A DNA stretch of 64,000 nt from the IMG/VR virus record IMGVR_UViG_3300022927_001625, positions 1 to 64,000 of that record; one strand, given 5' to 3'. The notes below the pieces were generated by a model, which saw nothing but the letters and a program-made list of their open reading frames with translations, was not told where the DNA came from and made no database searches. The DNA is from a virus. Below, one piece after another: positions 1 to 7,338 of the stretch; position 1 is the first letter of the stretch, and every line of letters begins with the position of its first letter. The position numbers and the translations under genes are program-made.

Positions 1-27
1 TTATAACACAAATTGGAAAGGAAACTA

Positions 28-231
28 ATGTATAATAGAGAAAACATGATTGCGGCCATGATTAAACACGCAGAAGGTCATATTGCAAAACACAAAATGA
101 ATGTCGAAGTATATTTGGAAAGAGCCGCAGGAGTTGGCGAACATCCAGATATTTTGGAAGCAATTGAAAAAGAATTGAACATTGTAGCAGAATACGATGA
201 TCAAATTGAAATGCTCAAAAAGTATTTTTAA
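28..231 (+). CDS. small hypothetical phage protein
   Basis: A 67-residue protein whose ATG at 28 follows a purine-rich ribosome binding site (AAAGGAAA) at about 18-25. An in-frame TTG at 13 lies upstream of that site and is less likely to be the start. The product is rich in charged residues and predicted helix, with no signal peptide, membrane segment or cysteine pair. I do not recognise a family. It lies just upstream of the folE promoter and is probably the last gene of a preceding early transcript. Only the reading frame and the ribosome binding site support it. Confidence 0.65.
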   Translation: MYNRENMIAAMIKHAEGHIAKHKMNVEVYLERAAGVGEHPDILEAIEKELNIVAEYDDQIEMLKKYF

Positions 232-244
232 GTGCATAATATAC

Positions 245-273
245 TTGACAAAAACCTAAATAAAGTATATAAT
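245..273 (+). promoter_or_regulatory. consensus sigma70-type promoter before folE
   Basis: TTGACA at 245-250 and TATAAT at 268-273 are separated by exactly 17 bases, matching the bacterial housekeeping promoter. Transcription would start near 280. The leader then has a small hairpin (TAGAC at 285-289, GTCTA at 296-300) and a GGAG site before the folE start at 317. This is an early-type host-polymerase promoter driving the folE-queE operon. Confidence 0.85.
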
Positions 274-316
274 GTAAAACATAGTAGACATCCTCGTCTA
301 TAACTCGGAGAAGTAA

Positions 317-1003
317 ATGAAAAAATATGAAGAAGTAACACGCAGAATTAAGGACGCAAACAAGCGTTATTGGGCGGGTGACAATATTAGTGAATTCATC
401 TATGAAGGTGAAAAACAAAAACTAATTGACGAAGCCGCGGAAAAGTTTGAAGGCGTTCTAGACGCACTTATTATCGATAGAGAAAACGATCCTAACAGTC
501 ATGGTACTGCTAAACGTCTTGCTAAAATGTATTACAACGAACTAATGCAAGGACGTTATGATAAGATTCCTACAGCAACAGCGTTTCCAAACGAAGGTGA
601 AAATGCTTACACAGGTATGCTTGTTGTAAGAAGCGAACTTAAAAGTGTTTGTTCGCATCACCATCAACCAGTAACAGGAGTAGCATATATTGGCGTTATT
701 CCTAATGGAAAAGTAATTGGACTTTCTAAGTATACACGTATTGCACAGTGGTGTGCTAGACGTGGTACACTACAAGAAGAACTTGCAAATGATATTGCAC
801 GTGAAATTGAAAAGGCTACTAATGCAAAACACTTAGGTGTATACATTCAAGCAACACATGGTTGTTGTGAAAATAGAGGCATTATGGCGCATAGTTCATT
901 AACTCAAACAACTGTACTAAAAGGTAGTTTTAAAGAAGATGCAGGAACTAAAAAAGAGTTTATGGATAATATTAAATTACAACAGGAGTTTGCACCAAGA
1001 TGA
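317..1003 (+). CDS. folE: GTP cyclohydrolase I
   Basis: Makes 7,8-dihydroneopterin triphosphate from GTP, the first step of both folate and 7-deazaguanine synthesis. The 228-residue length fits the family. Zinc ligands are visible as C112-x-x-H115 and a cysteine at 183/184 in THGCCENRG, and the family signature around IPNGKVIGLSK is at 128-138. The start at 317 has a GGAG site eight bases upstream. Its stop overlaps the next start (ATGA), and queE follows one small gene later, so I infer a role in deazaguanine (preQ0-type) synthesis rather than host folate. Phage folE/queE genes are known to take part in modification of phage DNA or of tRNA; which applies here is not visible. Confidence 0.95.
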   Translation: MKKYEEVTRRIKDANKRYWAGDNISEFIYEGEKQKLIDEAAEKFEGVLDALIIDRENDPNSHGTAKRLAKMYYNELMQGRYDKIPTATAFPNEGENAYTGMLVVRSELKSVCSHHHQPVTGVAYIGVIPNGKVIGLSKYTRIAQWCARRGTLQEELANDIAREIEKATNAKHLGVYIQATHGCCENRGIMAHSSLTQTTVLKGSFKEDAGTKKEFMDNIKLQQEFAPR

Positions 1004-1188
1004 TAACAGAAGGACCTATGAAATCACATATTGAAAGAAGCAAGGAAGGTGTAATCAAAGTAGAATACACTACCTACACAGTTAAAGATGGTATGCTTGT
1101 TAAAGATACTACTATTCGACAATTTCAAAAAAATGGTGATTATCACGACGCATATTATAATGAGCCATTGGTACAGGTGAAAGAATGA
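1000..1188 (+). CDS. small protein between folE and queE
   Basis: A 62-residue protein joined by ATGA overlaps to folE upstream (1000-1003) and queE downstream (1185-1188). This strongly suggests a real, translationally coupled gene. The sequence is charged, with a Tyr/Thr-rich beta-like stretch and no cysteines, so it is not a fragment of QueD or QueC. Function unknown. The coupling hints at an accessory role in the deazaguanine operon, which is inference only. Confidence 0.7.
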   Translation: MITEGPMKSHIERSKEGVIKVEYTTYTVKDGMLVKDTTIRQFQKNGDYHDAYYNEPLVQVKE

Positions 1189-2069
1189 AACTAAGATATT
1201 CAGAAGCATTTTATAGTGTACAGGGCGAAGGCAAGTTTGTTGGAGTCCCTAGTGTGTTCTTAAGAACATTTGGTTGTAACTTTCGTTGTATGAACTTTGG
1301 GTTGCCTAGAGGTACTCCAATGAGAGAAACTGGTGTTAAGTATAACCCAGAGGTACGTAAACTTTTAGATGAAGGTGTTACTGAGAAGGTAGATACTTTT
1401 CATGAGTTGCCTATTGTGCATACAGGTTGTGACACATATGCAAGTATCTATCCTGAATTTAAAAAGTTTATGAAAGATAAAACTGTTGATGAAGTAGTAG
1501 AGCATATTCTTAGTTTAACTCCAGAAGGCAAGTGGACTATGAATAATGGTCAAGATGTACACTTTATCTTAACGGGTGGTGAACCTTTGTTAGGTTGGCA
1601 ACGATTTTACAAGGAATTATTCGAACACCCAAGAATGCGAGACTTAAAAAATGTTACATTTGAAACAAATACAACACAAACTTTACACAATGATTTCAAA
1701 CAATACTTGGAAACTCAAGACAGATTTGAAGTCACTTTTAGTTGCAGTCCGAAACTTTCCGTTAGCGGAGAGTCTTGGGGTGATGCTATCAATCCCGATA
1801 TTGCTCGTAGTTACTTTGATGTACCTAATAGTAATATGTATTTTAAATTTGTTGTTGCTGATAACATGGACGTGGATGAAGTTACCAAAGCGGTTCAAGA
1901 ATATCGTGACGCTGGGATCGATGTTCCAGTTTATATCATGCCGTTGGGGGGCAGATCGGAAGAATACACCCTCAACACTAGACGAGTCGCAGAATTGGCA
2001 ATGGAGCGGGGCTGGCGCTATACCCCAAGACTACACGTCGACATCTTCGGCAACGCATGGGGAACTTAA
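1185..2069 (+). CDS. queE: 7-carboxy-7-deazaguanine synthase (radical SAM)
   Basis: Radical SAM enzyme converting 6-carboxytetrahydropterin to 7-carboxy-7-deazaguanine. The QueE signatures are present: YSVQGEG at 10-16, a GCN..C motif at 30-35, GCDTYAS at 81-87, GGEPLLGW in the middle, and the C-terminal RLHVDIFGNAWGT. At 294 residues it is longer than the common bacterial forms of about 220. The extra length includes an insertion between the second and third cluster cysteines: C31, C35 and C82 replace the compact CX3CX2C. It is coupled to the preceding gene by ATGA. QueD and QueC are not in this window. Confidence 0.92.
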   Translation: MKLRYSEAFYSVQGEGKFVGVPSVFLRTFGCNFRCMNFGLPRGTPMRETGVKYNPEVRKLLDEGVTEKVDTFHELPIVHTGCDTYASIYPEFKKFMKDKTVDEVVEHILSLTPEGKWTMNNGQDVHFILTGGEPLLGWQRFYKELFEHPRMRDLKNVTFETNTTQTLHNDFKQYLETQDRFEVTFSCSPKLSVSGESWGDAINPDIARSYFDVPNSNMYFKFVVADNMDVDEVTKAVQEYRDAGIDVPVYIMPLGGRSEEYTLNTRRVAELAMERGWRYTPRLHVDIFGNAWGT

Positions 2070-2123
2070 GAGAAAACACTCAAGTAAACCTCTTGATGAT
2101 GAATTAAGAGAGAAAGGACTATT

Positions 2124-2492
2124 ATGATGGATAAACTTAAAAATATGTTTAAAAAGAAACAAACTAATACAACAGAACTTTCTCATCGTGACTTAATGAT
2201 GAAAGAGAAGGAGGCGGCAACTAAGGCTAAAAAACCTTGGGTTGGCGTACTTGATACACAAGTTAATAAAGACAACATTCGAAACGGATTCTTTGAACTC
2301 GATTGGAATAATGAATTTATTGAGCAACTGCTTGATGCTGGTTATGCTGGTGAGAGCAATGAAGAAATTGTTGATTTGTGGTTTAAAGATCTTGCTAGAA
2401 ATGTACTCGAAGACGAAGGACATGATCCTAATCGAGGAGCAGGTTTTATTAATACAAAAAATTTAGGTGACGGTAAATCGGAGGTCAAATAA
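2124..2492 (+). CDS. hypothetical phage protein
   Basis: A 122-residue acidic/charged protein with a lysine-rich N-terminus (first 40 residues) followed by a helical region rich in Asp, Asn and Trp. The ribosome binding site is AGAGAGAAAGGA upstream of 2124, and two tandem ATG codons are possible starts. Its stop overlaps the start of the next gene by one base (TAATG). No catalytic motif is recognisable. I believe similar proteins occur in marine T4-like phages, but I cannot name the family. Confidence 0.75.
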   Translation: MMDKLKNMFKKKQTNTTELSHRDLMMKEKEAATKAKKPWVGVLDTQVNKDNIRNGFFELDWNNEFIEQLLDAGYAGESNEEIVDLWFKDLARNVLEDEGHDPNRGAGFINTKNLGDGKSEVK

Positions 2493-3202
2493 TGTCATTA
2501 ATTAGAATTAAAAGTTACCACCCTCTAACAGAGTTTGCACCAAGTTGGAATATTCCACTTTGGTTAACAAACTGGACTGATCTCGATCATGTTGATAAAT
2601 GTCGTGAGTGGATTGTAAACAATGAAAAAACTATTTTAAATTTAGAATATTCTAATAGCGGTGGTACTGGATTAGATGAAAATCATATCACTACACGCTT
2701 TGGACGTTATAATCTTTTAAAGATGGAAGAGGCGGCTTTTAGTGAATTGCTAACATTCTTAAGATACTCATATCTCGAGTATGTTAAACAACAGCAATTA
2801 GAATTAAAAGATCTACAAATTGTTTGTTGGGCAAATATCTTACGAAAAGATGAAGGTATGGATTCACACGCCCATGGTGCTCAACCTGATTCGTACTTGA
2901 GTGGTAATGTACATCTTGATGATTATGAAACTAAAACTGTTTATCATTCTGCATTTGATCCTGAATCAAAAATTGCATTACCAAATAAAAAAGGTGGTTG
3001 TGTAATTTTTCCAAGTTGCGTACCACACTATGTAGAAAAGTATACTAAAGACGATGTTCGAGTAAGTGTAGCATTTGATTTACGACTAACTGGATCTTTT
3101 GATGCAGAGTTTTTTAATGCTGTTCCATTTATTAATAAAGATATCTTAGAAGATATTCAAAGTAAATCACAACAACAGGTTGACAAACAAACAAAAGGGT
3201 AG
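2492..3202 (+). CDS. 2OG-Fe(II) oxygenase-like protein
   Basis: A 236-residue protein resembling the phage 2OG-Fe(II) oxygenase group (2OG-FeII_Oxy_5 type). Visible iron and co-substrate ligands are H126-x-H128 in the DSHAHGAQ segment, H179 in IFPSCVPHYV, and R190 in the following strand (DDVRVSVAFD). A double-stranded beta-helix fold is expected at about 105-200. It is TAATG-coupled to the upstream gene, with RNase H beginning 12 bases after its stop. Substrate unknown. The HxH arrangement in place of HxD is typical of this phage group as I recall it. Confidence 0.75.
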   Translation: MSLIRIKSYHPLTEFAPSWNIPLWLTNWTDLDHVDKCREWIVNNEKTILNLEYSNSGGTGLDENHITTRFGRYNLLKMEEAAFSELLTFLRYSYLEYVKQQQLELKDLQIVCWANILRKDEGMDSHAHGAQPDSYLSGNVHLDDYETKTVYHSAFDPESKIALPNKKGGCVIFPSCVPHYVEKYTKDDVRVSVAFDLRLTGSFDAEFFNAVPFINKDILEDIQSKSQQQVDKQTKG

Positions 3203-3214
3203 TATAATAAAACA

Positions 3215-4198
3215 ATGACATATATTCTAGTAGATACAGCAAATACATTCTTTAGAGCAAGGCACGTTATTCGTGGTAACCTTACAGATAAAGTAGGTAT
3301 GGCATTTCATATTACTCTTAGTAGTTTGAAAAAGGCTTGGCAAGAGTTTGATGGTAGTCATGTTGTGTTCTGCTTAGAAGGACGTAGTTGGCGTAAAGAT
3401 TATTACGAGCCTTACAAAAGAAATAGAAGCGATGCTCGTGCGGCACTAACTGCAAGTCAGCAAGAAGAAGAGGAAGTCTTCTGGGAAATGTTTGACGAGT
3501 TTAAAGATTTTGTAACTACAAAAACTAACTGTACTGTTTTACAACATCCTGAACTTGAAGCAGATGATTTAATTGCAGGTTGGGTGCAATCACACCCTAA
3601 CGATAATCATGTTATTATTTCAACCGACGGTGACTTTGCACAACTTATTGCACCTAATGTTAAACAATATAACGGTATTCAAGATGTTACAATTACACAC
3701 GAAGGTTACTTTGACAAAAAAGGTCAACCTGTAATTGATAAGAAAACTAAACAGCCTAAAGGTGCTCCTGATCCACAATGGTTACTATTTGAAAAGTGTA
3801 TGCGAGGCGATACTAGTGACAATGTGTTTAGTGCATATCCTGGTGTACGTGTTAAAGGTACTAAGAACAAAGTAGGTCTTACAGAAGCCTATGCTGATAA
3901 AGATAGTAAAGGTTATAATTGGAATAACATGATGCTACAACGTTGGGTAGATCATGACGGTGTTGAGCATCGTGTACTAGATGATTATACTAGAAATGTA
4001 ACACTTTGTGATTTATCTGCACAGCCTGATGATATTAAAGTTAAAATTGCAGAAACTATTGCAACAGCAACTAAGGTAGAAGCAGTATCGCAAGTTGGAT
4101 TAAGACTTATGAAATTTTGTGCAAAGCACGATTTACAAAGAATTGTAGATCAAGTGCAGGCTTATAGTGAACCTTTACAAGCAAGGTATGAAGCATGA
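3215..4198 (+). CDS. rnh: RNase H / 5'-3' exonuclease, T4 Rnh-like
   Basis: FEN-family nuclease that removes RNA primers and 5' flaps from lagging-strand fragments. Metal-binding acidic residues typical of the family are visible: D7 (ILVDTANTF), E115/D117/D118 (ELEADDL), D138/D140 (STDGDF) and D199/D202 (MRGDTSDN), plus the basic YKRNR at 67-71. The 327-residue length fits T4 RNase H (305). The next gene starts inside its stop codon (ATGA, 4195-4198). This is one of the clearest replication genes in the window. Confidence 0.92.
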   Translation: MTYILVDTANTFFRARHVIRGNLTDKVGMAFHITLSSLKKAWQEFDGSHVVFCLEGRSWRKDYYEPYKRNRSDARAALTASQQEEEEVFWEMFDEFKDFVTTKTNCTVLQHPELEADDLIAGWVQSHPNDNHVIISTDGDFAQLIAPNVKQYNGIQDVTITHEGYFDKKGQPVIDKKTKQPKGAPDPQWLLFEKCMRGDTSDNVFSAYPGVRVKGTKNKVGLTEAYADKDSKGYNWNNMMLQRWVDHDGVEHRVLDDYTRNVTLCDLSAQPDDIKVKIAETIATATKVEAVSQVGLRLMKFCAKHDLQRIVDQVQAYSEPLQARYEA

Positions 4199-4725
4199 TA
4201 TATGAAGAAGTAGGATACTTTTATGCATACGAATTATTCGGCCAACGTGACCCAGAAATTATCAAATTTGTAGAAAATTTACCATTTGATACTGGTACCG
4301 ATAATCCAATGGATAACCATAAAAGAGACTTTGTATGTAAACTGATGGGTAGAATTATTGATAATCTATCTGTCCAAAATCTAAAAATTAGCGAAATTAA
4401 AAGGTTAAATAACTTGCTAAACTTACCTGAGGATGAATATACTCTAAAGGAAGTTGAAGAAGCAAGCGGTACAGAAGACTATAGAAATACATTCGTGAAG
4501 TCTATGTTAAAACGTGATAAACGCCATATGAGAGAACGTGAGTTTGATCTAGAAGAAATAATCGACTCTGTAATCAATGGAGATTGCGAACCACCAATGC
4601 TACTGACTACAGAAGGTAAAACTTTTGTAATTGATGGACGTACAAGATTGTATGCGGCTATCGCGGCCAATACAGATATAAATGTAAGAGTCATAGACTC
4701 TGAAACTTTTAAGGAGGCAATGTAA
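4195..4725 (+). CDS. ParB/sulfiredoxin-fold protein
   Basis: A 176-residue protein. Its C-terminal part (about 120-170) carries VIDGRTRLYAAIAA at 145-158, the core motif of the ParB N-terminal/sulfiredoxin fold, where the Gly-Arg binds nucleotide phosphates. The N-terminal 110 residues are helical and highly charged with no motif I know. No helix-turn-helix is evident, so it is not a complete ParB. The position directly after RNase H, coupled by ATGA, suggests a nucleic-acid role, which is inference. Confidence 0.7.
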   Translation: MIYEEVGYFYAYELFGQRDPEIIKFVENLPFDTGTDNPMDNHKRDFVCKLMGRIIDNLSVQNLKISEIKRLNNLLNLPEDEYTLKEVEEASGTEDYRNTFVKSMLKRDKRHMREREFDLEEIIDSVINGDCEPPMLLTTEGKTFVIDGRTRLYAAIAANTDINVRVIDSETFKEAM

Positions 4726-5213
4726 TGACACATTTAAAAGCAAACCCAATCGTTGCAAACAAATTCTGGATTATTGAAGAAGACGGGGAACGTATTGGTA
4801 CGTTATCACGTCAAGAAGATAAGACATATATGTATTGCTGTAATACACATACTAAGTTTTACGAAAACGAAAAACAACTTACTAGCGATATTGAAATCGA
4901 ATGGGGAGTTAAAGACACTTCAACTAAGGCACCCCAAGAAAAAGAAGTTCAAGGATTTCCAACTAGTTGTATTCCACACAATGCAATGTATGATGTAAAA
5001 CGTAAACTTCCTTTGTTTACTAAGAGTAAAAAAAGTAAAAGTTTATATTGTGCAGGTTACTATATTATTAAATTCGATAAAGGTTGGGTAAGAAGTTTTT
5101 GTCCTAAACTAATGACTATTGAAGGTTATACTTCTAAAGGTCCATTTAAAGATGAATTAACAATGCGACAAGAATTAAGTAAGGCAAATGCAGATGCAAA
5201 AAGAACCGATTAA
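4725..5213 (+). CDS. hypothetical marine-phage protein
   Basis: A 162-residue protein coupled to the previous gene by TAATG, with an AAGGAGG site at about 4711. It is basic, contains several aromatic-rich beta segments (for example YYIIKFDKGWVRSF at about 114-127) and scattered cysteines, and has no membrane segment. No known domain is recognised. I recall similar proteins in T4-like cyanophages and pelagiphages, but not an assigned function. Confidence 0.75.
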   Translation: MTHLKANPIVANKFWIIEEDGERIGTLSRQEDKTYMYCCNTHTKFYENEKQLTSDIEIEWGVKDTSTKAPQEKEVQGFPTSCIPHNAMYDVKRKLPLFTKSKKSKSLYCAGYYIIKFDKGWVRSFCPKLMTIEGYTSKGPFKDELTMRQELSKANADAKRTD

Positions 5214-5439
5214 TACAAGTCCATTAGAACAATTTATTCAGCAAGTAAAGTCTGCTAAATTATCTAATGCTAAAGATGTTAAACTTAATATGCAACAAGC
5301 CGAAATACTTGCACTTACAATCGGCCAAGTTGAATCTAGACTCCATGGAGAACTAGAAAGACTCGTGGCCGATAATGCCACTCGTCAAGAAAACGAAGTC
5401 GTCAATTTAGAGATGGACGGTGGTGGCTTTAAAGAATAA
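5188..5439 (+). CDS. small helical protein
   Basis: An 83-residue, Gln/Glu-rich and probably all-helical protein (coiled-coil-like at about 10-65). It begins within the last 26 bases of the previous gene. ATG codons at 5188 and 5194 are both possible starts. The stop overlaps the next start by one base (TAATG). Function unknown; the tight packing and the lack of any better frame here support it. Confidence 0.7.
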   Translation: MQMQKEPINTSPLEQFIQQVKSAKLSNAKDVKLNMQQAEILALTIGQVESRLHGELERLVADNATRQENEVVNLEMDGGGFKE

Positions 5440-6032
5440 TGGAAACACAAACACTCTTTTCAACTGATATCTATAAAGTAAAGGTTGATAAGCATGACGA
5501 AATCAAATCATTCTTTGTTTCAAATATAGAAAGCGAATTCAATACTAAAGGTCCTAATTGCGATTTTTGCAATGTATACAGCGATTATTTTCCAGGTGCT
5601 CGTGCAGTAGACTGGGATGACCTGTTTGTAAAATATGAACCTACAATAAGTAAATTTATTAGTCATTACGGATTTAATACTGACAAGTATCACTGGACTA
5701 TCGGTATTGATGCTTGGTATAACGTAACTGGTAAAGATGGCTGGGGAGAAACACATAACCATCTATCAAGTCCTCGCACCATACAAATTTGTGCAGTACA
5801 TTATGTAAAATATGATACTGCAATACACACTCCTACTGTATTTTATAACCCTTCACAAGATGGTATTAGAAGTACACAACCTACTCCTGTAGTAGAAAAA
5901 CTACCTAATCTATGGCCAAAAGAAGTCGTATATGCTAACGCACAAGAAGGCGATATGATATTTTTTCCACCCTATTTAAACCATAGTATTCCTAAACAAA
6001 CAACAACAGAACCTCGTAACGACGGCATTTAA
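5439..6032 (+). CDS. 2OG-Fe(II) oxygenase-like protein with frameshifted C-terminus
   Basis: A 197-residue protein of the phage 2OG-FeII_Oxy_5 type. Iron ligands are H106-x-H108 (WGETHNHLS) and H182 (FFPPYLNHSIP), with R193 as the probable 2-oxoglutarate ligand. After R193 this frame ends abruptly in NDGI. The +1 frame from 6016 instead reads VTTAFNITITEK and stops at 6052-6054, which is the ending expected for the family (Arg, then a strand ending in FN). A two-base loss next to codon 6015, a sequencing or assembly error, or recoding would explain this. The core catalytic residues are intact. Confidence 0.72.
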   Translation: METQTLFSTDIYKVKVDKHDEIKSFFVSNIESEFNTKGPNCDFCNVYSDYFPGARAVDWDDLFVKYEPTISKFISHYGFNTDKYHWTIGIDAWYNVTGKDGWGETHNHLSSPRTIQICAVHYVKYDTAIHTPTVFYNPSQDGIRSTQPTPVVEKLPNLWPKEVVYANAQEGDMIFFPPYLNHSIPKQTTTEPRNDGI

Positions 6033-6054
6033 CATAACAATTACTGAGAAATAA

Positions 6055-6062
6055 GATAAATA
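6055..6062 (+). promoter_or_regulatory. late-promoter-like box GATAAATA
   Basis: GATAAATA matches the NATAAATA late motif described for T4-like cyanophages (T4 itself uses TATAAATA). It sits in the short intergenic gap 35 bases before the next ATG at 6098, with an AAAGGAA site in between. The placement is what a phage late promoter would need. Confidence 0.5.
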
Positions 6063-6097
6063 TATACGTAGTTAACTAAAAGGAATACGTATATTTT

Positions 6098-6388
6098 ATG
6101 TCAAGACCTAAACCAACAGTATTGTTAGAACACATAGATAAGAAAACATATAAGAGCGATCAGATACTCGCCGCGGAAGCCATTTGGGCAGTGTTTTATC
6201 AAAGTAAGCCTTTTAACTTAAAAACTCAAAATTCACTAACAAATTTTCCTGGACCTAAATACAAAAAAGTATCTTTTTCAAATCCAGGACACGCACATAA
6301 CTTAGCGAAAAAATTAAACGATTTATTTAACACAGATCAATTTTCTGTAGTAAGATTAGTAGACGGAGATGTAGTTAAAGAAATATAG
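6098..6388 (+). CDS. small conserved-type phage protein
   Basis: A 96-residue basic protein, with an AAAAGGAAT site upstream of the ATG. It contains a Pro/Gly-rich middle (FPGPKYKKVSFSNPGHA at about 50-66) and a C-terminal beta strand. I recall closely similar small proteins in marine T4-like phages, without known function. It is preceded by a late-promoter-like box. Confidence 0.75.
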   Translation: MSRPKPTVLLEHIDKKTYKSDQILAAEAIWAVFYQSKPFNLKTQNSLTNFPGPKYKKVSFSNPGHAHNLAKKLNDLFNTDQFSVVRLVDGDVVKEI

Positions 6389-6412
6389 TACAATAACAGG
6401 GCGGAGGGCAAT

Positions 6413-6838
6413 ATGTACGAATATAAAGTAAAGGTAGTAAAAGTCGTGGACGGCGATACAGTAGACGTAGACATAGACTTAGGATTTGGAGTATGGTTAA
6501 AAGATGAACGTGTCCGTATCATGGGCATAGACACACCAGAATCAAGAACCAGAGACAAAGTAGAAAAGAAATTCGGACTTGCTTCTAAAGCACGTCTTAA
6601 AGAATTACTAGATAAAACTGCTATTCTAAAAACACAAGTTAATAAGAATGGCGAAGATATGAAAGGCAAGTTCGGACGTATCTTAGGAGACTTTGTTTCT
6701 AATGACGGACGTATGGTAACAGACATTCTTGTAGAAGAAGGTCATGCTGTTGCATACTTCGGTGGAAGCAAAGAAGAAGTACAAATGAAGCATATGGCTA
6801 ATAGAGAAAAACTTCTACGCGAAGGCAAGGTAAAGTGA
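6413..6838 (+). CDS. nuclease of the staphylococcal nuclease family
   Basis: A 141-residue thermonuclease-fold protein that cleaves DNA or RNA phosphodiester bonds with calcium. The active-site residues of the family align: D15 in VVDGDTV, R35 in RVRIMG, D40 and E43 in IDTPES, and R89 in KFGRILGD. There is no signal peptide, so it should act in the infected cell, possibly in host DNA degradation (inference). A GGAGGG site precedes the ATG. The GTG start of the next gene overlaps its stop. Confidence 0.9.
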   Translation: MYEYKVKVVKVVDGDTVDVDIDLGFGVWLKDERVRIMGIDTPESRTRDKVEKKFGLASKARLKELLDKTAILKTQVNKNGEDMKGKFGRILGDFVSNDGRMVTDILVEEGHAVAYFGGSKEEVQMKHMANREKLLREGKVK

Positions 6839-7227
6839 ACTGGAAAGAAACCTATACAAAAGTTTTCTTAAAACAAGCAGACATTAGTATTAATGAAGCC
6901 ACTATGAAACAGTATCTATCTGTTTGGTGGCAAAATACTAGAGTAAAAGAAACAGGTGGCTTGCGTCTTACTGATAAAGGCTACTTATTTCTTACAGAAA
7001 AAATAGGAATCACAGACTATGAGGTTCCATTCCCACAAGATTTTGAACTTACAACTAACACAGTAATTTGGTTAGACCAATTTATTACGTGTCCATACTA
7101 CTTGACTAACAGAATGATAGTAGTTTTTGACGAAAAGAAAGCACTCGAATTACATCTTTTTAGTGGTGATGTTAAGAAATACGGCTTAACTAAAGCATTA
7201 AAACGAGCAGACGAAGAACTATCTTAA
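6835..7227 (+). CDS. hypothetical phage protein
   Basis: A 130-residue protein starting with GTG inside the stop of the nuclease gene (GTGA overlap, 6835-6838). It is rich in aromatic residues, with a mixed alpha/beta pattern and no recognised motif. I recall similar marine-phage proteins without function. It ends the operon; a promoter for moxR follows. Confidence 0.72.
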   Translation: MNWKETYTKVFLKQADISINEATMKQYLSVWWQNTRVKETGGLRLTDKGYLFLTEKIGITDYEVPFPQDFELTTNTVIWLDQFITCPYYLTNRMIVVFDEKKALELHLFSGDVKKYGLTKALKRADEELS

Positions 7228-7261
7228 TCTATTTTTTTCACCAAAATATATAAAAAACCGG

Positions 7262-7289
7262 TTGACTTTTATCCTAGTGATGCTATACT
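7262..7289 (+). promoter_or_regulatory. sigma70-like promoter before the MoxR gene
   Basis: TTGACT at 7262-7267 and TATACT at 7284-7289 with a 16-base spacer. The leader to 7338 carries TAAGGCACTGA and GAGGAATACA, which recur before the VWA gene at about 8562-8583. The two neighbouring genes therefore share a duplicated promoter and leader. Confidence 0.7.
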
Positions 7290-7338
7290 ATAAACATAGT
7301 TAGAAATTAACTAAGGCACTGAAAGAGAGGAATACAAA

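Noticed and set aside
1651-2127. 158-residue plus-strand frame overlapping queE
   Set aside because: queE is complete and well supported through its C-terminal signature. This frame lies inside it with atypical composition and is a shadow.
6337-6726. 129-residue minus-strand frame opposite the nuclease gene
   Set aside because: The Ser/Thr/Leu-rich product is antisense to a nuclease with all catalytic residues present; a shadow.
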